In this document: positions 1 to 6,628 of the stretch, piece after piece | How the letters are laid out: every line of letters begins with the position of its first letter | Numbering within the stretch: position 1 is the stretch's first letter | NCBI GenBank assembly: GCA_030605805.1 | Contig: JAUWHQ010000218.1 | Location: 1 to 8,857 of the forward strand | Direction of reading: 5' to 3' | Source of the DNA: Methanosarcinales archaeon | GTDB taxonomy: Archaea; Halobacteriota; Methanosarcinia; Methanosarcinales; Methanogasteraceae | DNA length: 8,857 nucleotides | The notes under the pieces: generated by a model | Told to the model about the DNA's origin: nothing | Databases searched by the model: none | What the model saw: the letters and a program-made list of their open reading frames with translations, nothing else | Made by a program: the position numbers and the translations under genes

Positions 1-303
1 GCTAACGGTCCGACCACTCCGGAGGCAGACGATATCCTGTATGAAAAAGGCATTCATGTGATACCGGATTTCCTGTGCAATGCCGGCGGGGTGACGGTTT
101 CATACTTCGAGATGGTACAGAACTTCAACAGGTACTGCTGGAGTGAACGAGAGGTTCATGAACGTCTGGATGATAAGATGACTGTTGCATATCACGCTAC
201 ACTGAAGGGTTCCAAGAAGTACGGCGTAAACATGCGGCGTTCTGCTTATGTGGTTGCCATCGAGCGTGTCGTTGAAGCGATGAAGATTCGCGGGTGGGTG
301 TAA
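1..303 (+). CDS. gdhA: Glutamate dehydrogenase, C-terminal part (5' truncated by window edge)
   Basis: The reading frame is open from base 1 and ends in TAA at 301-303, giving the last 100 residues of a Glu/Leu/Phe/Val dehydrogenase. Visible hallmarks are ANGPTTPEAD at residues 1-10 and the later PDFLCNAGGVTVSYFE stretch (residues 22-37), both part of the conserved NAD(P)-binding half of the family. The enzyme interconverts glutamate with 2-oxoglutarate and ammonia in the cytoplasm, linking nitrogen assimilation to central carbon. The family is normally about 415-450 residues, so roughly three quarters lies left of the window. Codon use is GC-rich, like most of the window and unlike the next gene. 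The internal GTG at 58 is not a start. Coenzyme preference cannot be read from this portion. No oligo-T terminator is obvious in the 72 bases after the stop. Confidence 0.95.
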   Translation, partial: ANGPTTPEADDILYEKGIHVIPDFLCNAGGVTVSYFEMVQNFNRYCWSEREVHERLDDKMTVAYHATLKGSKKYGVNMRRSAYVVAIERVVEAMKIRGWV

Positions 304-375
304 GCTCTTCCGCGTGTGCGGGTAAACAAGGGGGGGCGTGGTGTGGGGGTTGGTGACTTAAAGGGAGATAAAAAA

Positions 376-1230
376 ATGGAAACAATAGAATTTAAAATCA
401 AAGATAGCGATTTCATTTCATTGGGAAATGCAGACCATAATATAAAATTAAGTCGAGATATTGAACCAGAGAAATTCATTGAAATTTACAGCAAGATTGC
501 AAAGAAATATGGATTCCAAATCACCCAAGATTTTTACCAAAAGTTTAAGGAAAAAAGATGGGCTTTTGGCAAGAAACAATATCTCCAAGTCGGTATTTTA
601 GAATATATTATTGATTTTTTCATCCAATGCAATAGCTTATTAGAAAACGGAATAGAAATTAGCCCACTTATTAGTGAGTTTAGAGGCAGTGGAGATATTT
701 ATGAACTATACCATTCTTGCTCTCTTTCATATTTAACATCGATTTATGCGTCAAACGGTTATAAGATTGAATTTTTAGGGAAAACAAGCCATAAAAGTCC
801 TGATTTTTTTATTAATGGAATTTCTGCTGATCTAAAAGTTATCCAGATGACCGATTGGGGAGAAATGCATATGAAAAAAGGAAAAAAAGAATTTAAAACA
901 GATCTCTCAGACGATATTGCCTATGACATTGGTACATTTATTAGAAATAGACTGAGCGAAGGTATACAACAAGCTGATATGTTATTTGTTGATTTGACAA
1001 GCAGATCCTCATTGATGTTATATCTGAACGAGAAATTTGATCAAATCAGCGATATTATTCCAGAACCCAAAGAATATAGGGTTATTTATTTCTGGAGGAT
1101 AAGCTCAAATAAGTTCATCGATAGAAAAGGAATTTCTTCGTTTTTCGGGACTTTCGTAGATTTTGATATAAATCTTTGGAATCATATTAAAAATAACAGT
1201 ATTACTATTACTCATAGAATGCGTCCATAA
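376..1230 (+). CDS. Unassigned protein with PD-(D/E)XK nuclease-like core, AT-rich, probably acquired
   Basis: This 284-residue protein is not one I can assign to a named family. Its central part carries a PD-(D/E)XK-type signature: P142-D143 on one strand, then D152-L-K154 nine residues later on the next strand, with E101 or E110 as candidate upstream acid. A later segment G196-IQQADMLFVDLTS (to S209) resembles the buried strand that follows the core in CdiA-type tRNA-nuclease toxins; that comparison is from memory. The N-terminal ~95 residues are lysine-rich and helical-looking. There is no signal peptide or membrane segment. I chose ATG 376 over the upstream GTG 316 because AAGGGAG (361-367) lies 8 nt before it and the intervening GTG-led peptide is low-complexity. 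Base composition is abruptly AT-rich (18 G/C of 60 in 421-480, against 39 of 60 in purA at 6001-6060), which suggests transfer. No methylase, immunity gene or transposase adjoins it. A restriction, toxin or anti-phage role is possible but unproven. Confidence 0.8.
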   Translation: METIEFKIKDSDFISLGNADHNIKLSRDIEPEKFIEIYSKIAKKYGFQITQDFYQKFKEKRWAFGKKQYLQVGILEYIIDFFIQCNSLLENGIEISPLISEFRGSGDIYELYHSCSLSYLTSIYASNGYKIEFLGKTSHKSPDFFINGISADLKVIQMTDWGEMHMKKGKKEFKTDLSDDIAYDIGTFIRNRLSEGIQQADMLFVDLTSRSSLMLYLNEKFDQISDIIPEPKEYRVIYFWRISSNKFIDRKGISSFFGTFVDFDINLWNHIKNNSITITHRMRP

Positions 1231-1478
1231 TGATAAAAAATTATCCACTGAAAAATGAGTATGGGTGTGAGTTATTTGGGCTGGGGCGGCTGGGTCTTTC
1301 ACCCCACCCCTCGCCCCCTCAGATACTCCTTGATCTTACCCCCAGCACATGTCCCGTAGTGGAATCACACTTCGCCCGCAAAGACACGCATCCGCCCCGC
1401 CCACAAATGCCCCACAGATGCGCTCCAACATCCCGACGCCGCCTGATGCCCTTCACCTGAGAGAACAAGCGATTTTCA
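1231..1478. other. Intergenic gap between convergent nuclease-like gene and cimA
   Basis: These 248 bases separate two convergent genes. The first ~35 bases are AT-rich like the preceding gene. Composition then turns abruptly G/C-rich at about 1278, with a C-tract region at 1301-1320 that mirrors the G-rich leader at 330-350. I see no RNA gene, oligo-T terminator or credible ORF. The short frame starting at 1230 lacks a ribosome binding site and has no family resemblance. Confidence 0.6.
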
Positions 1479-2960
1479 TCACTCCATCAGCCGGTTGATC
1501 CCCTCAAGCACTGCCTCCACAGACGCCATGATGATATCGGTTCTCGCGCCCCTTGCCGTGACCACTTTTTTGTCAGACCGCATCTTAACGAGCACCTCGA
1601 CCAGAGCATCGGTGCCGCCCACGATCGAATCGACATGGTACTCCTCAAGCTCGATGTCCTGCATATTCGCAATCGCCTTCTTGAGTGCATTGATCGCGGC
1701 ATCCACCGGTCCTGTTCCGATGCCAGCCTCGACAACCTCCTGCCCGTCTATGACCAGTTTGATGGATGCGGTCGGCGTGACCCGATTCCCTGATACCACG
1801 GTCAGTTCTTCGAGTTTCACCTTCGCTTCCTTGTAGATCTCAAGCACAGTCTCCGCGATTGCCTGCAGATCGGCATCGGTCACCCGCATCCCCTTGTCCC
1901 CGAGTTCCTTCACACGCACGAATATGTCGCCCAATTGCTCATCTGTTGCTGTGAGCCCGAGCTCGCGCAGCGCGGCATTGATGGAGGCTCTGCCTGTGTG
2001 CTTCCCGAGAACGATCTTCTGCTCCCTGCCAACGACCTCCGGCGAGATCGGCTGATATGTGAGGGGGTCTACGAGGAGCCCGTGCACATGGATTCCTGCT
2101 TCGTGCGTAAACGCGTTTCCCCCAATGATCGACTTGTTCGGAGCAACAGCGACGCCTGTAAGCCTACTTACGAGGCGGGAGGTCGTGTACAACTCCTTGC
2201 AGTTGATCTTTGTCGGTATGTGATGCAGCGACTCAAGCACCATCACCACCTCCTCAAGGGGCGTGTTTCCTGCCCGTTCGCCGACCCCGTTTATGGTCAC
2301 ATGCGCCTGCGCCGCACCCGCGAGGATCGCTGCCACCGTGTTTGATGTCGCAAGCCCGAAGTCGTCATGGCAGTGAATGCTCATTGGAGCACCAAGATCG
2401 CTCAATTCCTTAAATATCCCGGTGGTGCGCTCCGGCGTGAGGATTCCAACAGTATCGCAGAAACATAACCGATCCGCGCCAGCCTCGATGCCGTCAGCGT
2501 ACAGCGACTTCAGAAAACCGATGTCTGCCCGCGAGGCGTCCTCGCCGCTCAGTTCAACGATGAGACCATGATCCTTTGCAAACTCGCAGACACTGATCGC
2601 CTCGTTTCGCACTGTTTCACGGTCTTTCTTCAGTTTCTTTTCGATGTGAAGGTCAGAAACCGGAACAACGAGATGGATGGAATCCACATCGCATTCGAGA
2701 GCTTTTTCGACATCGATCTCGCGGATTCGACAGTAGCTGCAGATCTCCGCATCCAGATTCTCGCGCACAACCGCCCGGATACCCTCCTGCTCGCCCCCGG
2801 TCATAATCGCGCTGCCAGCCTCGATCACGTCCACTCCCAAAGAATCGAGTTTTCGTGCGATCCATACCTTCTCCTCGGGCGTTAGCGACACACCCGGCGT
2901 TTGCTCGCCATCGCGCAGTGTCGTGTCCAGAAATCTAACGGTATTAGTGGTGCTTGTTAT
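1479..2960 (-). CDS. cimA: (R)-citramalate synthase / 2-isopropylmalate synthase family protein, non-standard start
   Basis: Acyl-CoA condensing enzyme of the LeuA/CimA/AksA family: acetyl-CoA plus pyruvate (CimA, isoleucine route) or 2-oxoisovalerate (LeuA, leucine route). Numbered from ATA 2960 it has 493 residues: a TIM-barrel with DTTLRDGEQTPGV (12-24, holding the catalytic Arg16 and metal ligand Asp17), HCHDDFG and the NGVGERAGN motif, then a C-terminal regulatory LeuA dimer domain beginning near EELTVVSGN. That tail excludes AksA-type homocitrate synthase, which is shorter. The ECDVDSIHLVVP stretch recalls methanogen CimA more than LeuA, so cimA is favoured but not certain. The only standard start in frame is GTG 2891, which would delete the catalytic loop. 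The open frame continues upstream to a TAA with no ATG, GTG or TTG. ATA 2960 is the best guess, having AGGG 6 nt before it. The gene is monocistronic here and diverges from tRNA-Arg. Confidence 0.88.
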   Translation of the reverse strand: MTSTTNTVRFLDTTLRDGEQTPGVSLTPEEKVWIARKLDSLGVDVIEAGSAIMTGGEQEGIRAVVRENLDAEICSYCRIREIDVEKALECDVDSIHLVVPVSDLHIEKKLKKDRETVRNEAISVCEFAKDHGLIVELSGEDASRADIGFLKSLYADGIEAGADRLCFCDTVGILTPERTTGIFKELSDLGAPMSIHCHDDFGLATSNTVAAILAGAAQAHVTINGVGERAGNTPLEEVVMVLESLHHIPTKINCKELYTTSRLVSRLTGVAVAPNKSIIGGNAFTHEAGIHVHGLLVDPLTYQPISPEVVGREQKIVLGKHTGRASINAALRELGLTATDEQLGDIFVRVKELGDKGMRVTDADLQAIAETVLEIYKEAKVKLEELTVVSGNRVTPTASIKLVIDGQEVVEAGIGTGPVDAAINALKKAIANMQDIELEEYHVDSIVGGTDALVEVLVKMRSDKKVVTARGARTDIIMASVEAVLEGINRLME

Positions 2961-2976
2961 GCGAATCCCTCTGATA

Positions 2977-2990
2977 GTTGTTTATGGCAA
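2977..2990 (-). promoter_or_regulatory. Possible TATA box for cimA
   Basis: On the minus strand the sequence reads TTGCCATAAACAAC. The ATAAAC core lies about 23-26 nt before ATA 2960, which would place transcription initiation at or just past the proposed start and imply a leaderless or nearly leaderless mRNA. The match is weak and rests on spacing alone. Confidence 0.25.
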
Positions 2991-3032
2991 TTTCTTCACG
3001 TCACCTGACTTAAGAATGTTGATGCACCACGC

Positions 3033-3043
3033 CATAAAAATAG
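3033..3043 (+). promoter_or_regulatory. Possible TATA box for tRNA-Arg and gfcR
   Basis: The AT-rich element CATAAAAATAG is the best archaeal TATA-like site in the divergent gap. Initiation about 26 nt downstream would fall near 3064 and give a ~25-nt tRNA 5' leader. It could serve both the tRNA and the following gfcR, since no second promoter fits between them. Confidence 0.35.
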
Positions 3044-3088
3044 CCGATAGTTTTACAGTGCCCTACGACATGATCAATCATAAGGCAT

Positions 3089-3160
3089 GGGCTCGTAGGG
3101 TAGCGGATATCCTATTGGGCTTCGGACCCAATGACTCGTGTTCGAATCGCGGCGAGCCCG
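3089..3160 (+). tRNA. tRNA-Arg (anticodon TCG)
   Basis: A full cloverleaf can be folded. The acceptor stem GGGCTCG (3089-3095) pairs perfectly with CGAGCCC (3153-3159), with discriminator G3160. The D arm has GGGT and TCCT around a loop AGCGGATA that contains G18-G19 and A20. The anticodon stem TTGGG/CCCAA closes the 7-base loop CTTCGGA, putting TCG (3122-3124) at positions 34-36. The variable loop is 4 nt. The T arm TCGTG/CGCGG closes the classic TTCGAAT loop. Anticodon TCG reads CGA and, by wobble, other CGN arginine codons; A20 and C35 are known arginine identity elements. There is no intron and no encoded CCA, as is usual in archaea. It sits 22 nt upstream of gfcR on the same strand. Confidence 0.95.
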
Positions 3161-3182
3161 TCTGTGCACAAAGGTGGTGAAC

Positions 3183-3797
3183 ATGAAAGATATCGACAAC
3201 CTGACCAAAAGAGCAACTGAAATGAAAGCGAACGGTATGCTTGACGGGCAGATCGCTGACGAACTCAACATCTCGCGGGAGACGATCGTCTGGCTTCTGA
3301 CACGCGCCAGCAAGAAAGAAGGTGTTCGCGCACCAAAAGACCTGTCCATCGACTGGGGGAACATCGGTGAGAGTTCGTACCGGATGCGGTGCGTCTCGGA
3401 TGCGATGGTGGATATGGTCCTCGACAACATCGGCACTTTCCAGGACACTGATGTGGTAGTCGGCATAGCGGTCAGCGGCATACCGCTGGCAAGCATCGTG
3501 GCAAACGAACTTGATGCCAGACTTGCGATATTCCACCCGAACAAGCAACTGATGGGTACGGAAAATGCTGATGCGGTTGGCATCTTCAGCCAGTCCTTCG
3601 CAGATGTCAAGGGTGCGAAATGCATGATCGTTGACGACGTGATCACTACCGGGATGACACTTGTGGAGACCGTCCGACAGCTTACCAGTGCGGGCGCGAA
3701 ACCGACTGCGATTACCGTGCTCGTCGATAAACTCGGGCAGGATACGATCGAGGGCGTCCCGGTCTATCCACTGTTGCGCATCCTGTGGGTGGTCTGA
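3183..3797 (+). CDS. gfcR: PRTase-type transcriptional regulator, GfcR / PyrE-like family
   Basis: A 204-residue protein with an N-terminal helix-turn-helix (about residues 8-41, including DGQIADELNISRETIVWLL) joined to an orotate-phosphoribosyltransferase-like domain. The PRPP-binding signature CMIVDDVITTGMTLVE occupies 147-162 with the acidic pair D151-D152, preceded by the SGIPLAS loop (98-104) and HPNKQ (118-122). In haloarchaea, members of this family (GfcR) act as DNA-binding regulators of glycolytic genes; in methanogens they are usually annotated as orotate phosphoribosyltransferase-like proteins. The HTH makes regulation more likely than UMP synthesis. The start is ATG 3183, preceded by GGTGGTGA (3172-3179); the frame upstream runs into tRNA-Arg and is not coding. 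The gene probably shares a transcript with the tRNA. It converges on the methyltransferase with only 7 nt between stops. The ligand and targets cannot be read from sequence. Confidence 0.9.
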   Translation: MKDIDNLTKRATEMKANGMLDGQIADELNISRETIVWLLTRASKKEGVRAPKDLSIDWGNIGESSYRMRCVSDAMVDMVLDNIGTFQDTDVVVGIAVSGIPLASIVANELDARLAIFHPNKQLMGTENADAVGIFSQSFADVKGAKCMIVDDVITTGMTLVETVRQLTSAGAKPTAITVLVDKLGQDTIEGVPVYPLLRILWVV

Positions 3798-3804
3798 AAA
3801 TAGG

Positions 3805-4578
3805 TTATTTCGTGCAGACGGCAAGCAGATAATAACCGATGCTATTGAACGGGAAGTCCCAGCGCACGAGGTTCTCGATCCTGCCTGAGATCCGCTGGTA
3901 CGGTGAGGCTTTCTTTTCGATGCGGTGCAGATGCGGGTACAGGAAGATCATGATGCTGCCAACGCGCGCCCTCTGAAACCCTGCACCCCGCATCTTCTTC
4001 ACGAGTTCTCTTCTCGAAAAATAATATGTCCAGAGTCCGTCACTCACGAAATCCCTGTTTTTGAGAGCGTGTTTCACCCAACCACGGTTTCCAATGAATG
4101 TGTGCCTGAGCCACCAGTTGAGATTCCACCGGTTGACGATCGTGAATATCGCGCTGCCACCATCCGCAAGCACCCGGTGCATCTCAGAAAACGCGCGGTC
4201 AAACTCAGGGATGTGGCTATACGCCCCGAACATCGAGGTCAGCATCGAGATGCAGTCTTTCTTGAACGGGAGCGCATCCGCACTCGCGATGATAAACGGT
4301 ATCGATAGACCCGCTTCTTCTGCCTTCTTCTTTGCGGCGCGGATCATCTCCTGAGAGATATCAAGCCCTACCACACTAAAACCGTCTTTTGCCAGAGCCA
4401 GTGTCTGTTCTCCGGTTCCGCAGCCGACATCAAGGATGATCCCCTTGAAATCCGTCAGATTCTCAGATAAGACCGAGTTCTCTACAGACCGCATGTAATC
4501 CAGTTGCGGGTTCGAAAGTCTCGTGTCGTAGTCGGATGCGAGGCTGTCGTAGTATTTCGGGATGTTTATTTCTGGCAT
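3805..4578 (-). CDS. Class I SAM-dependent methyltransferase (Methyltransf_11 type)
   Basis: A 257-residue protein with a standard Rossmann methyltransferase core. Motif I is ILDVGCGTGEQ (48-58). The strand-2 acid that binds the SAM ribose is D73 in VVGLDIS. The adenine-contacting ADALPF lies at 100-105, and a HRVLADGG post-motif follows. The N-terminal YYDSLASDYDTRL helix (9-21) is typical of small-molecule methyltransferases of this group and supports ATG 4578. The C-terminal ~110 residues are rich in Trp, Arg and Tyr (the NRWNLNWWLRH stretch) and probably form the substrate cap. Candidate substrates include quinone, lipid or cofactor intermediates, but nothing here decides. No strong ribosome binding site precedes the start; CTTTTAGT about 40 nt upstream could be a TATA element. 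The gene ends 7 nt from the gfcR stop in convergent orientation. Confidence 0.9.
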   Translation of the reverse strand: MPEINIPKYYDSLASDYDTRLSNPQLDYMRSVENSVLSENLTDFKGIILDVGCGTGEQTLALAKDGFSVVGLDISQEMIRAAKKKAEEAGLSIPFIIASADALPFKKDCISMLTSMFGAYSHIPEFDRAFSEMHRVLADGGSAIFTIVNRWNLNWWLRHTFIGNRGWVKHALKNRDFVSDGLWTYYFSRRELVKKMRGAGFQRARVGSIMIFLYPHLHRIEKKASPYQRISGRIENLVRWDFPFNSIGYYLLAVCTK

Positions 4579-4675
4579 GTCTGGGGTTTGTGATCGCGGA
4601 TGCAGGGACTAAAAGATATGCAAGCAAATCTGCTGGTAGTTGGAACGATTCCTGAACTACCTTCTTATCGTCATC

Positions 4676-5123
4676 TCACATCCGCTTTTCCATAAACACT
4701 GCGTCCAGTTTCAGCCCGATGTTCGCTGCTACTTTTTTGTGATACCCGTCTATGCAGCCACGGCAGTACTCAACTCTTGATATCGGCATCCCCCTCTCCT
4801 TAAATTCCATGGCTGCCGTTAGCGTAGCACACGTCTTCGTATTGAGAATGGCACTCTCTTTGTTGCCTTTTACCTCAACACCGCTGCCATGCAGGTTTTT
4901 ACTCATGGTTGCATAGTGGAGCGCGTATTTCAGCGGAGTATCCACACCCAATGGCGGTAAGGTTCATGGCACAGCCCTGCGCTGCCATAGTCCCAAGTTC
5001 ATCTCCTGCCTCCGGTCCCAGTTTTTGCCGGATAAAAGCCCCGGTGCCTGCCAAAATGCCAACAAACATCTCTGAGGCTATCTTCTGGATTTCTTCCCTG
5101 CTCAGTTCCGGTATTTCTACCAT
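4676..5123 (-). pseudogene. Small cysteine-containing protein of unknown function, interrupted by one frameshift
   Basis: Two overlapping minus-strand frames join into one 148-residue protein if a single G is removed from the GGG at 4947-4949. Frame one runs from ATG 5123 (MVEIPELSREEIQ) to ...NLTAIG59; frame two continues VDTPLKYALHYAT to ...VFMEKRM148. The removal restores a length of exactly 149 codons. Left unrepaired, frame one adds a short unrelated tail and stops at 4899. Visible features are an amphipathic N-terminal helix, C51, C98 and a CRGC pair (C120, C123) that could bind metal or form a disulfide. There is no signal peptide or membrane segment. I do not recognise the family; ATC-hydrolase-like or V4R-like small cysteine proteins are loose alternatives. 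Start 5123 is fixed by the ribosome binding site AAAGGAGGTGA. The frameshift may be real decay, a sequencing error or, less likely, recoding. Confidence 0.65.
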
Positions 5124-5128
5124 CCTAT

Positions 5129-5139
5129 TCACCTCCTTT
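5129..5139 (-). promoter_or_regulatory. Ideal Shine-Dalgarno site
   Basis: On the minus strand AAAGGAGGTGA stands 5 nt before ATG 5123. It is complementary to the full anti-SD tail of 16S rRNA and is the strongest ribosome binding site in the window. It decides the start at 5123 over the GTG at 5132, which lies inside it. Confidence 0.85.
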
Positions 5140-5166
5140 CGGTTGGGCTTAATATCTGGCTATGGC

Positions 5167-5175
5167 ATTTAAAAT
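5167..5175 (-). promoter_or_regulatory. TATA box of the frameshifted small gene
   Basis: The minus-strand sequence AATTTTAAATGCC contains a TTTAAA core centred near 5171. Initiation about 26 nt on, near 5145, would give a leader of roughly 22 nt that just contains the Shine-Dalgarno site. Confidence 0.5.
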
Positions 5176-5324
5176 TTTTCATCGATTAGAGGTTGTGAAC
5201 TCCCCTGATGCCGAAGCTCACCATGAAATCCGGTTACCTCCTCCCGAATACATCAGAGAAACGCCGGTAAAACCGCCTGGCTTCGCACCGACGAAGGCAA
5301 CAGGTGGGCATTTACCCTAAATCC

Positions 5325-5340
5325 GGAAAAGGATTATAAC
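5325..5340 (+). promoter_or_regulatory. BRE/TATA promoter of purA, leaderless spacing
   Basis: GGAAAAGG (purine-rich BRE-like) is followed by TTATAA at 5334-5339. The TATA centre is about 26 nt before ATG 5363, the usual archaeal TATA-to-start-site distance, so the mRNA probably begins at or within a base or two of the start codon. Consistent with this, no Shine-Dalgarno sequence precedes purA. Confidence 0.7.
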
Positions 5341-5362
5341 ATGCCCGCACAGAATCAGAGCC

Positions 5363-6628
5363 ATGTTCACCATCCTTACAGGTGCCCAGTTCGGAGACGA
5401 GGGCAAAGGAAAGATCATCGATGTATTGAGCAGTGATTACGATATCGTTGTCCGATTTCAGGGCGGAAATAACGCAGGGCATACCGTGATCGTCGGAGAC
5501 GACACCTACAAACTCCATCTGATTCCGTCAGGCGTCCTCACTGATGCCCGCCTCCTGATCGGTCCTGGCGTGGTCGTCGACCCGGGAATTCTTATCGGCG
5601 AGATCGAGATGCTTGAGAGTGCGGGCATACGAATAACGCCCGAAAAACTCGGGATCGATGCAAAAGCAAGCATCATCATGCCTTATCACATCGAGATGGA
5701 CAAGCTCGCGGAGCAGGCGCGGAAGCAAAAGATCGGAACGACCGCCCGCGGCATCGGATTTGCGTATATCGACAAGATATCAAGGGACGAGGTGCGGCTG
5801 GCAGATCTTGCCGACACTAACGCGTTTTCAGCGATCATGGACGAACTTGCGCCGCAGAAAGAGCGCGCAATCATCGATCTCGGAGGCGACCCTGGTGTGG
5901 TGCGTGCAGGCATTCCCGAGTATACCGGATACGGCGCCACGCTCAAACCCTACATCACTGACGTCTCCTACGAACTGAACCGTGCGCTTGATTCGGGTAG
6001 GAATGTGCTCGCAGAGGGCGCGCAGGGCGCGCATCTCGACATCATCCACGGCACCCAGAAGTACGTGACATCATCGAGCACCACAGCAGGCGGCGCATGT
6101 GTGTACCTTGGCATCGGTCCGACAAGGGTGGATCAGGTGATCGGTGTGGTCAAGGCATACATCACACGGGTTGGAGAGGGTCCGCTGCCGACCGAACAGG
6201 CAGGAGAGATCGGGGACCGACTGAGAGAGGCGGGCGGCGAATTCGGCACCACCACAGGGCGACCCAGGCGGTGCGGATGGTTTGATGCTCCGCTTGCACG
6301 AAAAGCCGTGTATCTCAATGCATATTCGAGCATCGCGCTGACAAAGCTGGATGTTCTGACCGGAATCGATCCGATCAGGATCTGCACCGGATACGAACTG
6401 GATAACGAGCGCATAGAATATCCGCCCGAACTTTCGGCTGATCTCAAGCGTTGCGTCCCTGTGTATGAAGAGATGGATGGATGGAACCTGGATATTTCTG
6501 CTGTGGATACGTTCTCAGATCTGCCGGCTGCTGCGCAGGATTATGTGCGCAGGATCGAGGAGATCCTCAAAGTCGATGTCAGGATCGTCTCAAATGGTCC
6601 GAAACGTGATCAGATACTCGTTTGCTAA
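5363..6628 (+). CDS. purA: Adenylosuccinate synthetase
   Basis: Cytoplasmic enzyme that condenses IMP with aspartate using GTP to give adenylosuccinate, the first committed step to AMP. The 421 residues match the usual length of the family. The GTP-binding/catalytic loop GDEGKGK is at 11-17 with catalytic Asp12. The second signature GGNNAGHT (34-41) supplies catalytic His40. The IMP-binding and Arg-rich aspartate loop TTGRPRRCGW lies at 297-306, and the guanine-recognition motif TKLD at 327-330. All key residues are present, so the enzyme should be active. ATG 5363 is supported by the conserved FTILTGAQFGDEG beginning immediately after it and by the TATA spacing. The last residues (ILVC) and the stop overlap the complement of a transposase relic, so the extreme C-terminus may have been remodelled. 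The gene appears monocistronic. Confidence 0.98.
   Translation: MFTILTGAQFGDEGKGKIIDVLSSDYDIVVRFQGGNNAGHTVIVGDDTYKLHLIPSGVLTDARLLIGPGVVVDPGILIGEIEMLESAGIRITPEKLGIDAKASIIMPYHIEMDKLAEQARKQKIGTTARGIGFAYIDKISRDEVRLADLADTNAFSAIMDELAPQKERAIIDLGGDPGVVRAGIPEYTGYGATLKPYITDVSYELNRALDSGRNVLAEGAQGAHLDIIHGTQKYVTSSSTTAGGACVYLGIGPTRVDQVIGVVKAYITRVGEGPLPTEQAGEIGDRLREAGGEFGTTTGRPRRCGWFDAPLARKAVYLNAYSSIALTKLDVLTGIDPIRICTGYELDNERIEYPPELSADLKRCVPVYEEMDGWNLDISAVDTFSDLPAAAQDYVRRIEEILKVDVRIVSNGPKRDQILVC

Noticed and set aside
1230..1460. 76-codon plus-strand frame directly after the nuclease-like gene
   Set aside because: No ribosome binding site, Pro/His/Arg-rich translation of a C-rich gap, and a composition break at about 1278.
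1440..1482. Box C and box D-like TGATG/CTGA elements near the cimA 3' end
   Set aside because: The boxes do not match the full RTGATGA...CTGA...TGATGA...CTGA order on either strand, so a C/D guide RNA is not supported.
1935..2885. Several plus-strand frames of 64-136 codons inside cimA
   Set aside because: All lie antisense to the conserved synthase and show no motifs.
2923..3180. 85-codon plus-strand frame ahead of gfcR
   Set aside because: It overlaps the complete tRNA-Arg gene and has no recognisable product.
3078..3824. 248-codon minus-strand frame opposite gfcR
   Set aside because: It is antisense to a clearly recognised PRTase regulator and tRNA-Arg, has shadow-like composition (His/Arg/Asp rich) and no family motif.
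5280..5298. Small hairpin CTTCG/CGAAG upstream of purA
   Set aside because: A 5-bp stem is common by chance, no T-tract follows, and it lies upstream of a promoter predicted to make a leaderless mRNA.
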